Below are positions 1 to 13,160 of a stretch of 64,000 nucleotides of DNA, one piece after another (the first letter of the stretch is position 1; each line of letters starts with the position of its first letter). The position numbers and the translations under genes were made by a program. The stretch covers positions 18,807,001 through 18,871,000 of the forward strand of contig NC_092568.1 of NCBI RefSeq assembly GCF_037975245.1, written 5' to 3'. This stretch comes from Apostichopus japonicus (taxonomy: Eukaryota; Echinodermata; Holothuroidea; Aspidochirotida; Stichopodidae). The notes below the pieces were generated by a model. That model did not search any database. It was not told the DNA's origin and saw only the letters and a program-made list of their open reading frames with translations.

Positions 1-782
1 CAATTGAAGGGATAGTTCTATAAAATAGTAAATGTCTGTATAGTTTGCCTGTTGGTATTTCCTCTGGTAAAGCATATTCAGGTAACAGTATTTGCAAGAC
101 CAGGTAGTTACGTATTAAACTTTATACATTGACATTAATTTTATCAACACTTGCATTAAGACTGGTATCATTTTGAAGAATTCATTCTTGAAATTCATGG
201 AAACTTGTAGTAAGGAAGATATTTTGTAGCTCTTAGCTGTCGAAACATTTCATGCATGGTGTAATTAGAACCAACTTGGGTGACAAGTTGGAACTTCTGT
301 GTCACAACAGGTGTTAGTCACATAGTTGTGTGTTCCAGTTGATACCAACTTTGAATTTGGTGTGGTCAGTAGTAGTGGTATTGCCAGTACATATCATCAT
401 ACCTATCACCATGAAGTTCAGTCAATTGCAAATTTCGTACTTGCTTTGGCAATGTAAAAAGTATTAAGGCAGTAGATATTAAGTATGACAATTGTGTACT
501 GTACAATTCCACGATATGCAATCTTGAATGTCAGAAATAAATTGTGTTGTTCCCATTGGATAAAGTTTACATTAGAGTTTCCAGATTTAAATGGCATATT
601 ATGTATTTTATCGCAATAACACTAAGCCAGCAGAAAACCAGAAAGCCAGTTGGCTTATTGTGATTCCTTGCCATTTGAGATTATAATCCCAAGCTTTCTT
701 CATTGTTGATTAATTTGATCAGCAAGGTTCTTTCACTGACTGTGGACCTACCGACTAAACTATGTTAACTTACCATGTTTAT
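1..782. other. AT-rich DNA, nothing recognised
   Basis: No exon-like open stretch flanked by splice signals and no clear repeat was found on either strand. Confidence 0.4.
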
Positions 783-1962
783 AAGCTATTTTTAGCAAAA
801 ATCAACTCAAGCCCTGCCCCCTAATGAATGTGCATAATATCACATTGAACATACATTATCATGTACCCGCTATCTACAACCACCTACACACAAAGTATGA
901 TTCAATTCTGAAAATGTTTACATTTGACCCTGTGACCTCATAATATTCATAAGATGAGCACCAAAATCAATAGGGCTCTTCTACTCACTATGGCGCATAT
1001 ATGTACCTAGTATGACTTCAATTCAACTTGTCATTGTTCAGTTACCGTGTTTTCTTCAAGCTATTTTAGTGAAAACCAACTTAAGCCCGCCCCTAATAAA
1101 TATGCATAATATCATCTTGAACATATTTCACCATGTACCTGCTATCTACCGACATATTAATATTAAGTATATAAATAAATTCTTACTTTTTCTTGCGGAG
1201 TTATTAGTATTTCAAGATTCTTACATTTCACCCTGTGACCTCATTATTATTCATGAGATGAGCACCAAAATCAATAGGGTTCTTCTACTCTTTATGGCGC
1301 ATATATGCATCACGTATGACTTCAATTCAACTTGTCGTTGTTCAGTTACTGTGTTTACAATCTATTTTAGTGAAAATCAACTTAAGCCCCGCCCCCTCTT
1401 GAATATGCATAATATCAACTTGAACATATGTTCCCATGTGCCCACTAGCTACAACACATTAATACCAATTATTCATGAATTCTGAATTTCGGTTGCGGAG
1501 TTATTAGCATTTGGAGATTTTTACTTTGACCTTGTGACCTCATTATTATTCATAAGATGAACACTAAAATCAATAGGGTTCATCTACTCACTATGGCGCA
1601 TCTATGTACCAAGTATGACTTAAAACCAACTTATCACTGTTCAGTTACCCTGTTTACAAGCTATTTTAGTGAAAATCAACTTAAACCCCGCCCCCTAATA
1701 AATATGCATAATATCAACTTTTACATATATCAAAATCTACCCGCTATCTACCAACATATTCATACCAATTATGAATAAATTCTAAGTTTCGGTTGCAGAG
1801 TTATTAGCATTTGGAGATTTTAATGTATGACCCTGTGACCTCATTATTATTCATGAAATGAGCACCAAAATCAATAGGGTTCTTTTACTCAGTATGGCGC
1901 ATCTATGTACCAAGTATGACTTCAATCCAACTTGCCCTGGTTGAGCAATCGTGTTTACGAGC
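783..1962 (+). repeat. Four-copy ~295-bp tandem repeat
   Basis: Four diverged copies start near 783, 1058, 1361 and 1661. Each contains the blocks AAGCTATTTTAGTGAAAATC, TATGCATAATATCA, GACCCTGTGACCTCATTATT and CACCAAAATCAATAGGGTTC in the same order. Open frames inside the array come from the repeat and have no initiation or splice context. The unit family is not recognised; it may be the body of an old non-autonomous element. Confidence 0.8.
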
Positions 1963-2799
1963 CAAGGGCATCACATACGCACACACACGCAATCACCATC
2001 GCATACTACGCATAGATTCCTTGAACCTTCAGCAAGGAACCAAAATGTTTTGATTGAAAAGCTAAGTTTACCTTTTCCACCTGAATAAAACATGTACATG
2101 TTTCTTCAGCTGCATGTGTCGTTGGCCCTTCGTTCCATTTTCCTTCACCATCTCATTTATCAAGCCATTGGCAGTTTAAACATCAGTTCCTGGGCTGTAA
2201 GATATAATAACAACTGTGACACTTTTGTGATATCGTAAATTCAAAATTGTCTCTCCTAGCAAAAGTTACACAGAAATTTGGTTTTACTAGAAACCACAAG
2301 GTATAATGATTCCTTGCCTTCAAAATAACTAAAGTAATAGGAGTTATTGAAATAAACATGCTGGCAGTGCAAATTGCTTCCAGCTTCTTTTTCTAAAGCC
2401 TGTCAATATGATAGAAAAATGAATCACGGTATGCCAACTTTCATACAAGATCACACCGAGTTCAATATACAGCATCAGTTTCACGAAATTGCTACACAAG
2501 ATGTAGATGTAGACCTCGGCCTATGTACAGACAAGCCTCAATGCGGGTTGTATAGTTCACATCATTGTTAAATAGGTACACACCGTTAAAGATTTTGAAT
2601 ATGTACTGTGATGCACATCCAGGCCGTATAATTCTTTCATAAACTTGTGCCTAACTGTGGACAGAAATTGCAAAACTTTACCTGCAAACAAACTTCATGA
2701 CTCACTTTTTGCTTTACTGTTGACCTGTACATAAAATTCCAGTGATTTAAATGCTTAAATTATGTTTTTTCCGTGTCCTGTCATAGAATATGAGCATTC
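1963..2799. other. Intergenic, nothing recognised
   Basis: A short CA-rich run lies near 1978-1992. No gene or structured repeat was identified before the foldback element begins. Confidence 0.4.
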
Positions 2800-2806
2800 A
2801 AGCCTT

Positions 2807-2990
2807 GACCGGTGTGAAGTTAGATACTTATTCCCCGTTCCTCGTTCGATATTCGCGAATGAGTAACTGCTACCTATTCAGTTACGTATTCGACAATGGT
2901 ATCGACGTAACATCTCTGGCAAGGCAAAAGCTTTCTTACAAGATGATCAACATTTGGTCGTGGTAAGAGGTTCATCTATGGGTCATATAC
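2807..2990 (+). repeat. Left terminal inverted repeat of foldback element
   Basis: Pairs with 10371-10545. Shared blocks include TTCCCCGTTCCTCGTTCGAT, CGCGAATGAGTAACTG, TTACGTATTCGACAA, ATCGACGTAACA and AAAGCTTTCTTACAAGATG, with scattered substitutions and small gaps between them. Confidence 0.85.
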
Positions 2991-4980
2991 TCTAATGAAT
3001 ATTTAGAAGGATACCATAATGCATCTTTTCCGGTCCGAATAGTTCTTGACCAACTAAATGACCAGTACTTCATCAGTTTCTAAATTAATGTAACGGGACC
3101 TGAAAAAAATCACTCTAGGCCCTAATCAAGACTAGCACGCCTTGGACCACCTAACCAATGGGTCATAGGAATTCTTAAATTCTTATTCTTATTGTACTAA
3201 ATTATATAATTATAATATATATTATAATATATAATATTATTATAATACTATTGTATTAAATTCTTATTCTTAAGGATACCATAATGCGTCTTGCCCTGTC
3301 CAAAGCGTGCTTGACCAATTAAAATGACCACTAAATCAACAATTTTTTAAATAAATGTAACAGGAACTGAAATAAAAACATTTGGGCCCTGATCAAAACC
3401 AGCACGCCTTGGACCACCCAACCAATGGGTCGTATGAACTCTTAAGTCATTGTAGAAGGGTAACATGATGCGTATTGCCCGGTCCAAAGAGGGCTTGACC
3501 ATTTTAAATGACCACTAAATCATTACTTCTTTCATGAGTGCAACGGGAACATGAAAAAGCTTTGGGCCCTAATCCATGCAGCACGCCTTGGATCACCAAA
3601 CCGATGGTTAACATGAATTCCAAGGACATTATAGAAGAGTACCACAATACGTCTTGCCCGGTCCAAAGAGTGCTTGACCAATTAAACTGACCACTAAATC
3701 ATCACTACGTTAATTTATGTAAATGGACCTGCAAAAATCTTTAGGCCCCAGTCAAGACCAGCACGCCTTGGACCACCTAACCAATCGGTAACATGTACTC
3801 TAAAGACATTGTAAAAGAGTACCATAATGCGTCTTGCCCGGTCCAAAGCGTGCTTGACCAATTAAACTGACCTTTAAATCATTACTTATTAAATGAGTGC
3901 AAAGGGACCACGAAAAAGCTTTGGGCCCTAATCCATGCAGCACGCCTTGGACCACCAAACCGATGGTTAACATGAACTCTAAGGACATTGTAGAAGGGTA
4001 CCATGATGCGTCTTGCCCGGTCCAAAGCGTGCTTGCTTGACCAATTCAAATGACCACTAAATCATTACTTCTTTATTGAGTGAAAAGGGACCATGAAAAA
4101 ACTTTGGGCCCTAATCCATGCAGCACGCCTTGGATCACCAAACTGATGGTTAACATGAACTCTAAGGACATTGTAGAAGGGTACCATAATGCGTCTTGCC
4201 CGGTCCAAAGCGTGCTTGACCAATTTAAATGACCATTAAATCATTACTATTTTAATGAGTGAAAACGGACCTCGAAAAAGTTTTTGGCCCTAATCCATGC
4301 AGCACGCCTTGGATCACCAAACCGATGGTTAACATGAACTCTAAGGACATTGAAGAAGGGTACCATAATGCGTCTTGCCCGGTCCAAAGCGTGCTTGACC
4401 AATTTAAATGACCATTAAATCATTACTTTTTTAATGAGTGAAAAGGGACCACGAAAAAGCTTTGGGCCCTAATCCATTCAGCACGCCTTGGATCACCAAA
4501 CCGATGGTTAACATGAACTCTAAGGACATTGTAGAAGGGTACCATAATGCGTCTTGCCCGGTCCAAAGAGTGCTTGACCAATTTAAATGACCATTAAATC
4601 ATTACTTCTTTAATGAGTGAAAAGGGACCACGAAAAAGCTTTGGGCCCTAATCCATGCAGCACGCCTTGGATCACCAAGCCGATGGTTAACATGAACTCT
4701 AAGGACATTGTAGAAGAGTACCATAATGCGTCTTGCCCGGTCCAAAGAGTGCTTGACCAATTTAAATGACCACTAAATCATTGCTTCTTCCGATGAGTGA
4801 AAAGGGACCACGAAAAAGCTTTGGGCCCTAATCCAGACCAGAACGCCTTGGACCACCTAACCGATGGGTCATATGATTTTTTAAGACAGTGTAGAAGAGT
4901 ACCATAATACGTCTTGCCAGGTCCAAAGTGTGCTTGACCAATTTAAATGACCACTACATCATCACTTCTTAAATGAGTGT
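2991..4980 (+). repeat. Left arm array of ~180-bp units
   Basis: About eleven units. Landmarks repeat near 3300, 3482, 3662, 3841, 4021, 4203, 4381, 4561 and 4741 (CTTGCCCGGTCCAAAG, GCTTGACCAATTTAAATGAC, GCTTTGGGCCCTAATCC, CAGCACGCCTTGGA). Short open frames on either strand are by-products of the array. Confidence 0.9.
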
Positions 4981-6739
4981 CCATCTCATATGTTATGTAT
5001 CGTGCGTTTAGTGTCAACCGGTAGCATTACAAATTGCACTTTGGACCCTCAAGGAATGAAAAAGAGAGAACTCGTTTTAAGTGCATTCCAATTAATGGCA
5101 GAATGTCTATATACATGGCCAAATTCTGTCGGAAAGTTTTTACAATTTAAGAAAGCCTCTAAATGACTTCCGAATTCATCGATATGTTAGCATATAACAC
5201 TTTAACTTACTCAAATCACTTACGAAATTTCAGCCTAATCAAAAGGGAAAAATTGCAATGTGGCAGATATTTGAACACGATGGCATAAAGCGACAGCATC
5301 TTTCTATGGCTGTAGCAAGGCCGTAGCAAGGCTGTAGCAGGCTTGTAGCAGGCTTGCACTGTCATGATAGCCCAATGAAGCTTATGAAGCTTACAGCCGG
5401 AGAAACAATCAAAGAAATAAACCATCCCTTATATAGGCCTACCAAGTACCATGAATTAATGGTACATGCAGTAACGTTCAAACATTGAACAATATCACTT
5501 TAACTCTCCTAACGTGGGTCAGAGACATTCGTAGAAGGAAAGATATTCCGATATTTCATTCATTTGGGAATACAAATGCAAAAAAGCAGTTAAACTGTCA
5601 ACATGCTGCAGATTATTTCAGTTATCTATCAATTTTAATGGTTCGACGCAAGGGAGCAATCACGCTATGATAAATATGAACTCTCAGCCTTTTAAAGGTA
5701 TTCCATGGACGTTAAATGACGGTAGGCAGTCAGCTCGTACATCGGTATCAATTAGTTCGAGCCTAATGTTCAAGCGCTCTTTTACGAGAGAAAACTTCTA
5801 GGAAACATCCTGAATGAATCATTCAATTACAATCAGAACGCATGGTCCTTTATTCCGCTCCTTCAAATTTATCTTTTGAAGTATTGAGTAATAGTGTATG
5901 GAACATCTTTGCACATAGATTGGTAAAAGTGTATCAATTCTACCAGATTAAAGTAATTTGGCAAGAAAATTTTCTTCTGCAAGTACATTTCAAACCAATC
6001 AGAGAATAAATGGGGAGGGGTGGGGGGGGGTGGATATTAAGCATGTAATATTTCTCTTGACTTCTATACTTCCATAATTGACTCAGCATATAGCCTAATT
6101 GATATTTACCGAAGAATTAATACATTAAATACAATTGTAAGTGATTAGAAAGTGTATTTTTGACTTAAATTAACAAACGCGAAATTGACCTTAAATCTAG
6201 CACTTTTGCTAATGGATTGAATGTGTTTTGTGTATTGTGTAAAATTTGTATAGCTAGATTCAGGGACGTAGCTAAGGCATGATGATTGGGGGTTTAGTGG
6301 CTGAAATTCCAACTGGATGGGTTTTGGAGCCAGAAAATTCCGACTGCTGCCTTGTACCCCCCCCCCCCCCCCGCACTATACTCGTCAACGATACGGTCAG
6401 TGTCAGTCAGACACCCTATCTTTCGCGACTGCACTTTTGTTCCAAACTTTTCTCGGTACATTTGTACCACTGGCCCTCACTTCACAAACTTATCAATCAC
6501 TCTGGTTAAGCGAGTAAGCAACTGAGTACAAGTTATCTGCTTGATAAGCTACATAGACTACTGACTAAAAAAGCTATGTTAATGTAACAAAGGGGAAACT
6601 TTTTTTCGAAAATTATATTCGACGACATAGTGAATTACCCAAAAATACAGTGCTTTTTCCTAGCGGGCTTAATATTATTTTCTTGGGGTGGGGGTGGGGC
6701 TATTTATCACTCACATGAATAAAAAAACATTGTTCACTT

Positions 6740-7085
6740 CATTCCAACTGAGCATTTGGAATGATGTGAACAATTAAACATTTTGCAGAAAAATGTTGAG
6801 TTGACGTTATACGATAAGTTGTCAATTAAACATTTTGCAGAAATTTTTTCAATTGCTCAATTGGAATGAAGTGAACAATTGAACATTTTGCCAAAAATGT
6901 CCAATTGACGAGATAAGATAAGTTGTCAATTAAACATTTCTCAGAAAAGTTTTTCAATTGTTCTTATGGAATGAAGTAAACAAATGAACATTTTGCAGCA
7001 AAAAATGACTAATTGACGAGATTTGATTAGTTTTCAATTAAACATTTTTCACAAAATTGTTCAATTACTCATTTAAAGCAAGTAA
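6740..7085 (+). repeat. ~120-bp tandem repeat in foldback loop
   Basis: About three diverged copies built around TCAATTAAACATTTTGCAGA and TTGACGAGATAAGATAAGTT, alternating with CAATTGGAATGAAGTGAACA. Many units begin or end in CAATTG, which gives local dyad symmetry. Confidence 0.75.
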
Positions 7086-7403
7086 GCAATGCAACATTTT
7101 TCTGTTTTTTGATAACATTTTATCTTGTTATCTAAACAATTTACAGAAAAATTTCACCTTATGGGGCAAAGTTTTTCTTATGTTGATGGCATTTTTAAGC
7201 TTCCGTAGATTAGCATTGAGCGTTTTAATAGTATATGTTGTGCAGAAGTTCTATTAGGTAGGCATTTTTTTAGAGTATTCAAAATCATACGAAGTTTTGT
7301 ATGGTGGAGTATAAAGATCGCGACATACAATTTCTCATTGTGACAAGGAAATCGTAGCAAATATGAACTGAATGAAAGGAAATCAACTAAAAAATCACAC
7401 TAA

Positions 7404-7644
7404 AGCCCGGGTCACATCTGCGCGATTCAACACGCGATTCAACTCGCAATACAATTGAAAGTTGAATCGCGTAGTTAGCACGGGTATCAACTTGTTGCGC
7501 AATAAAAGTTCCGCCGTCGATTTGGATTGATTTGCAATAGAGCAATGTCCTAATCAGCGCAACTTCTCAGAAGCAACTTTCTGATTCGCGCGATTTAGTT
7601 GCGAGTTGAATCGCGTGTTGAATCGCGCAGATGTGACCCGGGCT
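7404..7644. mobile_element. PIF/Harbinger-type MITE (241 bp)
   Basis: The terminal inverted repeats are ~46 bp, starting AGCCCGGGTCACATCTGCGC on the left and mirrored on the right. TAA flanks both sides (7401-7403 and 7645-7647). A TWA 3-bp duplication is typical of the PIF/Harbinger superfamily. Internal repeats of GATTCAACNCGCGATTC add secondary structure. It has no coding capacity and is nested in the foldback loop, so it inserted later. Confidence 0.85.
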
Positions 7645-8479
7645 TAACTCTGGTCTATGTTTAGTTGGAATAAACCCAGTGAGACTTCTTATGGTGCATC
7701 TGCCTTCTACACTCCAATAGAAACTTTCTATTGAAAAATCGCTAAGAGAAAGAACAAGCACATGCATGGGAACACGATAAAATCAAAATGCATAGATGGC
7801 ACTATAGGGTAACTTGGATGGTTCATTACCAACTATCACTAATGGAGATCATAAATATATCAGAAAGGGATTTCTGCATAAAATATATGTCTGGGTAGAC
7901 CTATTTCACTTGAAGACTATTTTGCTAAATAAACTATTAAAGTCAGTTTATCTCCGCTTGACCCGATATGACTGATAGTCTGTTTATAGCTCCATGGTCA
8001 GCTCTAGAATGTAGCAGTGGAATCTTTCAGAATCTACGAAGGGGGTTAAAGCGTTCAAAACCACTTTCAAGAAGAGAGGCAAGAACACTTCTTTGTTCTT
8101 TAAATCTGTAAATATGTGAAGGGTTGACGGGTGAAATGAATAAAAGAAATAAAATTAAGTTCTATAAACGAATAATTAAAACAAAAACGTTTTCAGTTCG
8201 TTGCCAGTCTACAGAAATCACTTCATTCTGAAAATGTAGTTGCGCTAAGGCCCTCCCCCCCCCCCAAAAAAAAAAAGAAAAAAAGAAAAAAAAAGAAGAG
8301 TGCGCGTGTGTTTCTCCGGAATGGGAAGGAAACTTTGTATGCTTATGATTGTAAAGCACCAATAAGCATTAAACTTGCTAGCCAAAGGTGTTGCTTTTGT
8401 TTTGTATCACCACACTGGTACAGACGTAGAGTTGAAATTCAAAAAAGAAGATATTGATGAATGTACTGGATAATGATTG

Positions 8480-10370
8480 TGCATTAGTCGTTTGTATTGG
8501 TCAAATACTCTTTGGACCGGGCAAGACGCATTATGGAACTCTTCAACAATGTCCTTAGAATTCATAAGACCAATTGGTTGGGTGGTCCGAGGCGTGCTGG
8601 TCTTCACAAGGGCCTAAACATATTTGCAGGTCCATTAACATTCATTAACGAAGTAATGATTTAGTGGTCATTTAAATTGGTCAAGCACTCTTTGGACCGG
8701 GCAAGACGCATCATGGTACCGTTCTACAATGTTCTTGGACTTCCTGTGACCTATTGGTTAGGTGGTCCAAGGCGTGCTGGTCTTGATTGGCGCCCAAAGC
8801 TTTTTCGTGGTCCCTTTTCACTCATTGAAGAAGTAATGATTTAGTGGTCATTTAGATTGGTCAAGTACTCTTTGGACCGGGCAAGACGCATTATGGTACT
8901 CTTCTACAATGTCCTTAGAGTACATGTTACCGATTGGTTAGGTGGTCCAAACCGTGCTGCATGGATTAGGGCCCAAAGTTTTTTCGTGGTCCCTTTGCAC
9001 TCATTTAATAAGTAATGATTTAAAGGTCAGTTTAATTGGTCAAGCACGCTTTGGACCGGGCAAGACGCATTATGGTAATATTCTACAATGTCTTTAGAGT
9101 ACATGTTACCGATTGGTTAGGTGGTCCAAGGCGTGCTGCATGGATGAGGGCCCAAAGCTTTTTCGTGGTCCCGTTACACTCGATGATGTAGTAATGATTT
9201 AGTGGTCATTTAAATTGGTCAAGCACTCTTTGGACCGGGCAAGACGCATTATGGTACTCGTCTACAATGTCCTTAGAGTACATGTTACCGATTGGTTAGG
9301 TGGTCCAAACCGTGCTGCATGGATTAGGGCCCAAAGTTTTTTCGTGGTCCCTTTGCACTCATTTAATAAGTAATGATTTAAAGGTCAGTTTAATTGGTCA
9401 AGCACGCTTTGGACCGGGCAAGACGCATTATGGTACTATTCTACAATGTCTTTAGAGTACATGTTACCGATTGGTTAGGTGGTCCAAGGCGTGCTGCATG
9501 GATGAGGGCCCAAAGCTTTTTCGTGGTCCCGTTACACTCGATGATGTAGTAATGATTTAGTGGTCATTTAAATTGGTCAAGCACGCTTTGGACCGGGCAA
9601 GACGCATTATGGTACTCTTCTACAATGTCATTACAGTTCATGTTGACCATTGGTTTGGTGATCCAAGGCGTGCTGCTTGGATTAGGGCCCAAAGTTTTTT
9701 CGTGGTCCCGTTACACTCGATGATGTAGTAATGATTTAGTGGTAATTTAAGTTGGTCAAGCACGCTTTGGACCGGGCAAGACGCATTATGGTACTCTTCT
9801 ACAATGTCCTGAGAGTTAATGTTACCGATTGGTTAGGTGGTCCAAGGCGTGCTGCATGGATTAGGGCCCAAAGCTTTTTCGTGGTCCCGTTACACTCATC
9901 GGAAGAAGTAATGATTTAGTGGTCATTTAAGTTGGTCAAGCACGCTTTGGACCGGGCAAGACGCATTATGTTACCCTTCTACAGGATCCTTAGACTTCCT
10001 ACGACCCATTGGTTGGGCGGTCCAAGGCGTGCTGGTCTTGATTAGGGCTCTTATGTTTTTATTTCAGTTCCCGTTACATTTATTTAAAGAAAATGTTGAT
10101 CTAATGGTCATTTTAATTGGTCAAGCACTCTTTGGACCGAGCAAGACGCATTATGGTATCCTTCTACAATGTGTCAAGAATTCATATGACCCATTGGTAA
10201 GGTGGTCCAAGGCGTGCTAGTCTTGATTAGGGCCTAAAGTAATTTTTTTACATTAATTTAAGAACTGATGAAGTACTGGTCATTTAGTTGGCCAAGAACT
10301 ATTTGGACCGGGCAAGATGCATTATGGTACCCTTCTACATAGTCATCGGAGTTCATATGACCCATGGGCC
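8480..10370 (-). repeat. Right arm array of ~180-bp units, mirror orientation
   Basis: The same ~180-bp unit as the left arm, reverse-complemented, about ten copies. Landmarks are TTTGGACCGGGCAAGACGCA, GGTGGTCCAAGGCGTGCTG and GCCCAAAGCTTTTTCGTGGT. Two-unit blocks at ~8860-9220 and ~9220-9570 are almost identical, so higher-order duplication has occurred within this arm. Confidence 0.9.
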
Positions 10371-10545
10371 ATAGATAAACCTCTTTCCACGACCAAATGT
10401 TGAACATCTTGTAAGAAAGCTTTTGTCTTGCCACAGGTGTTACGTCGATACAATTGTCGAATACGTAACCGATTAGGCAGCTCAGTTACTCATTCGCGAA
10501 TATCGAACGAGGAACGGGGAATAAGTATCTAACTTCACACCGGTC
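10371..10545 (-). repeat. Right terminal inverted repeat of foldback element
   Basis: Reverse complement of the left terminus, ending CACACCGGTC at 10545, immediately followed by AAGCCTT. Confidence 0.85.
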
Positions 10546-10552
10546 AAGCCTT

Positions 10553-11051
10553 GTAGATGTACAATCTAAGGTGGCCAAATTGTAAAACATGCTCACGGCC
10601 AAACTTTCTTGAAAATCAGCTATATTAGTGTTTTCACGACCAAATTCAAGCCAATAATGCTAGAATGTTCAGATACTTTTACGGTCAGAAAGATTAAAAA
10701 ATTAAGAACATGATGAACTGGTTGTATATCTTTAGTAAGTGTGATGCATAACAACACAGTAAATCACTGAGGAATAACTGACCTCTTACTTTCATATGAC
10801 TGAAATCATTCTCGTATAAGGACTAACATTCAATAATAAAAATTGTTCTACATTTAATAAAAGGAAACTGAAAATAGGCTGGAATACTTATTCTACGGCA
10901 AAATACACTAAAATTCCTCCCTTCGACAGGTCTAATTTATTTTTTCCCGCCAAGACCAGTAAAATAGTGACAAAGTTGGAAATTTGGACATGAGTTTGGC
11001 TAATTATTTTTACTGTGCTTATTAGTGTGATCTGCCTTAAGCAGTTGTACT
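10553..11051. other. AT-rich spacer, nothing recognised
   Basis: No coding signal or structured repeat was identified between the foldback element and the TTAA-flanked interval. Confidence 0.4.
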
Positions 11052-11073
11052 TTAAAGGTGGGATCGCTCGTAA

Positions 11074-13010
11074 TTTCCTCGTTAATTCTGTCCTTCACAC
11101 CAACCGATTCAAAAATAATATCAATACTACCCTCTACCAGTTCGTCGCTGTTGTTTCGTAATTTCTCAGCCCGTATTTACGGCTAGTAAGCAATAAAAGG
11201 GTTTGGTTACCTGAAGCGGTGGCCTTGGCGAAATTCCTGCATAGTTTCTTGTCTGTGGCAGTGTCAGTACAGGGAGTTGTTATGGAAAAACTCCTTGGTC
11301 AGTAGTATGCGGTAAATTATTACGTCGCGTTTTCGTGTGTGTTGTGTGATACAAAACTCTGTGGTTTGTTTTACGTTCATAACTTTTCACAACTAGTGGG
11401 CTGTAGTAGCTGTACAGTATAGGTGTAATAGTTTGACCAGGGAGCTGCTACTCTAGCGGTTCCCTGTTTTTACTCTTTTAGGCCCACATGGTGAACAGTC
11501 GAAGTCCGAACTGTTCGGATGCCCTGGTTTCGTAGTTGATTCACTGATTTGGAAAGCTATGCATGCTTTATGCTGTATCGAATATCAGAAGTTTAGCCTA
11601 TAGAAGTACAGTACTATTTTACTGTAAAAAACCAGTGTATTCCAAACCTTTACAGATGCGCCAGTCTTGTACTAACCTGAGTAAAGTATTTGAAATATTG
11701 CAACCTTAGTTGCGAGCCGACATTCTTTCACAGCTCAAGAAACTTATAGTGAAGTTTATGTCTGATACATTGACTCGTGTCACAAAAAGGACAGACGCGA
11801 ATGAGTGAAAAAATTGACTGAAGTGATTACAACATTGGGTATCAAACGTATGGTCAAGTCCGTCATATGTGAACAATTGGTATTTCAGCCAATTTAGGTA
11901 TTAATTACACATAGACACAGTCACAACTTACATTGTATTTTATATATAAATTTTAGTTATATATCAGGATTTTATGTCATAAACCATATATAGATAAATA
12001 TGTATATTTAATTATTTTTGGACTCCTGACAACGGGCCCTTTAGGCGATCACAGAACACTTGCCCTAGCTGCACCCCATCCTCCTAACCGGTGCACGTAA
12101 ACCCTGTCCTTGCACCCCTTTGACCCTAATTAAAAATAACGAAATTTGAACGGAAATGGGAACGAAAATACGTTGCCATAAGGGGCGGCTCCACCCTTTT
12201 TAGAAAGGATTGGCAAAAAGGGAATAAGTACATGAACAATAAATTAAAAGTTATTTCCATTGAAAAGTGACTCGCTGAACATCGGCAGTCAAAGCAAACA
12301 ACTTTTTTTTTCTAAATCACGTCAGTTTATTGCTTTCCAGCGTACTGTACTCCAGTATTGATTATCCTGCCTCTTGTTCCGAACGGCTCCCAAAGAAATG
12401 CCAAAAAGTCGGCAACGGGGTTGGGGGTGGGCTACCCAGCCCCACCATGGGGCACCTCATCACGACTGACTCGAATTACAATTCGAAACTATAACTCAAT
12501 TGGATTGAATTTAAAAAAAAAAAAAAAAAAAAAAGCTGTCTGCATGGCTCATACTTATCTATACTATTGTGTGACCATATAGGCCTACAGGCTCTAGTCA
12601 ACCAGGAGGGACACTGGGGGGGGGGGAGATTTTTTTCTTGCCACAGAAAATTAAACATTGCCCGGAAGTTCCTAGCACGATTAATTCATTTCAAACTTCG
12701 ACGACAATGAAGGACAAAGAGAACCATATAGGCCTATGCCTGACTATAAGATCATTGAACCATCACGAACAACTCCGAATAATCTTCCATTTGCCGATTC
12801 ATGACACTGGGAAGTAAGGGGTGGGGGGGGGTAGAGCTTTCCATTTGATCCGCAAATATAGTGAACGGTCACCACAACAAAGGTGTATAGCTTGGGACTA
12901 GCATGGGGAGACTTGTCAACCTTGTGAACATTTTTTAGGGGGGTAAGATGTAAGGGGGGGAGTCGGCAAACTAAAACATACAGGGTAAACAGAGGGAAGG
13001 AAAGAGGTCA
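11074..13010. other. Non-coding stretch with a poly-A-ended sequence
   Basis: No gene is supported. At 12421-12534 a G-rich stretch (GGGGTTGGGGGTGGGCTACC) and its partial complement are followed by a 20-base poly-A, which could be the 3' end of an old retroposon. Several poly-G runs occur at 12616-12626, 12821-12832 and 12952-12960. Confidence 0.35.
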
Positions 13011-13160
13011 AAAAAGAAAGAGTGAAAGACAGATGAAGGGATGGAGGAAGAAAGTAAAGAAAATGTGGAGATGGAGGTTAGGGGTAGAGATAGATATGAT
13101 ATGAAATACAGCGAAAAGAAAACCAAGAGCAGAAAATGGAGATCACTGGGATACTGTAAA
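12980..13160. repeat. Purine-rich (GA) low-complexity tract
   Basis: About 180 bases that are almost purely A and G on the plus strand, interrupted by occasional T. The complementary-strand frame rich in Phe, Leu and Ser is a composition artefact. Confidence 0.7.

Larger units (their letters stand above)
4981..8479. other. Loop of the foldback element, no gene
   Basis: About 3.5 kb between the mirrored arrays. It holds a ~120-bp tandem repeat (6740-7080), a PIF/Harbinger-type MITE (7404-7644), a poly-C run near 6358 and a C/A-rich run near 8256. Open frames here are under 80 codons and carry no recognised domain, so no transposase is supported. Confidence 0.6.
2807..10545. mobile_element. 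Giant foldback (long inverted repeat) element, ~7.7 kb
   Basis: The outer ends are near-perfect inverted repeats: 2807 onward reads GACCGGTGTGAAGTTAGATA and the reverse complement ends at 10545. AAGCCTT lies just outside both ends (2800-2806 and 10546-10552), and the match can be read as 8 bp because the junction is ambiguous. Inside each ~190-bp terminus lie ~180-bp tandem units, in one orientation on the left (to ~4980) and the opposite orientation on the right (from ~8480). The ~3.5-kb loop has no transposase-like frame, so the copy appears non-autonomous. The architecture recalls sea urchin TU foldback elements; that comparison is from general knowledge and no alignment was run. Arm divergence suggests it is not brand new. 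Confidence 0.85.

Noticed and set aside
2991-10370. Possible CRISPR-like array from regularly spaced repeats
   Set aside because: Units are contiguous ~180-bp tandem repeats without unique spacers, in a eukaryotic genome, and mirrored as inverted arms.
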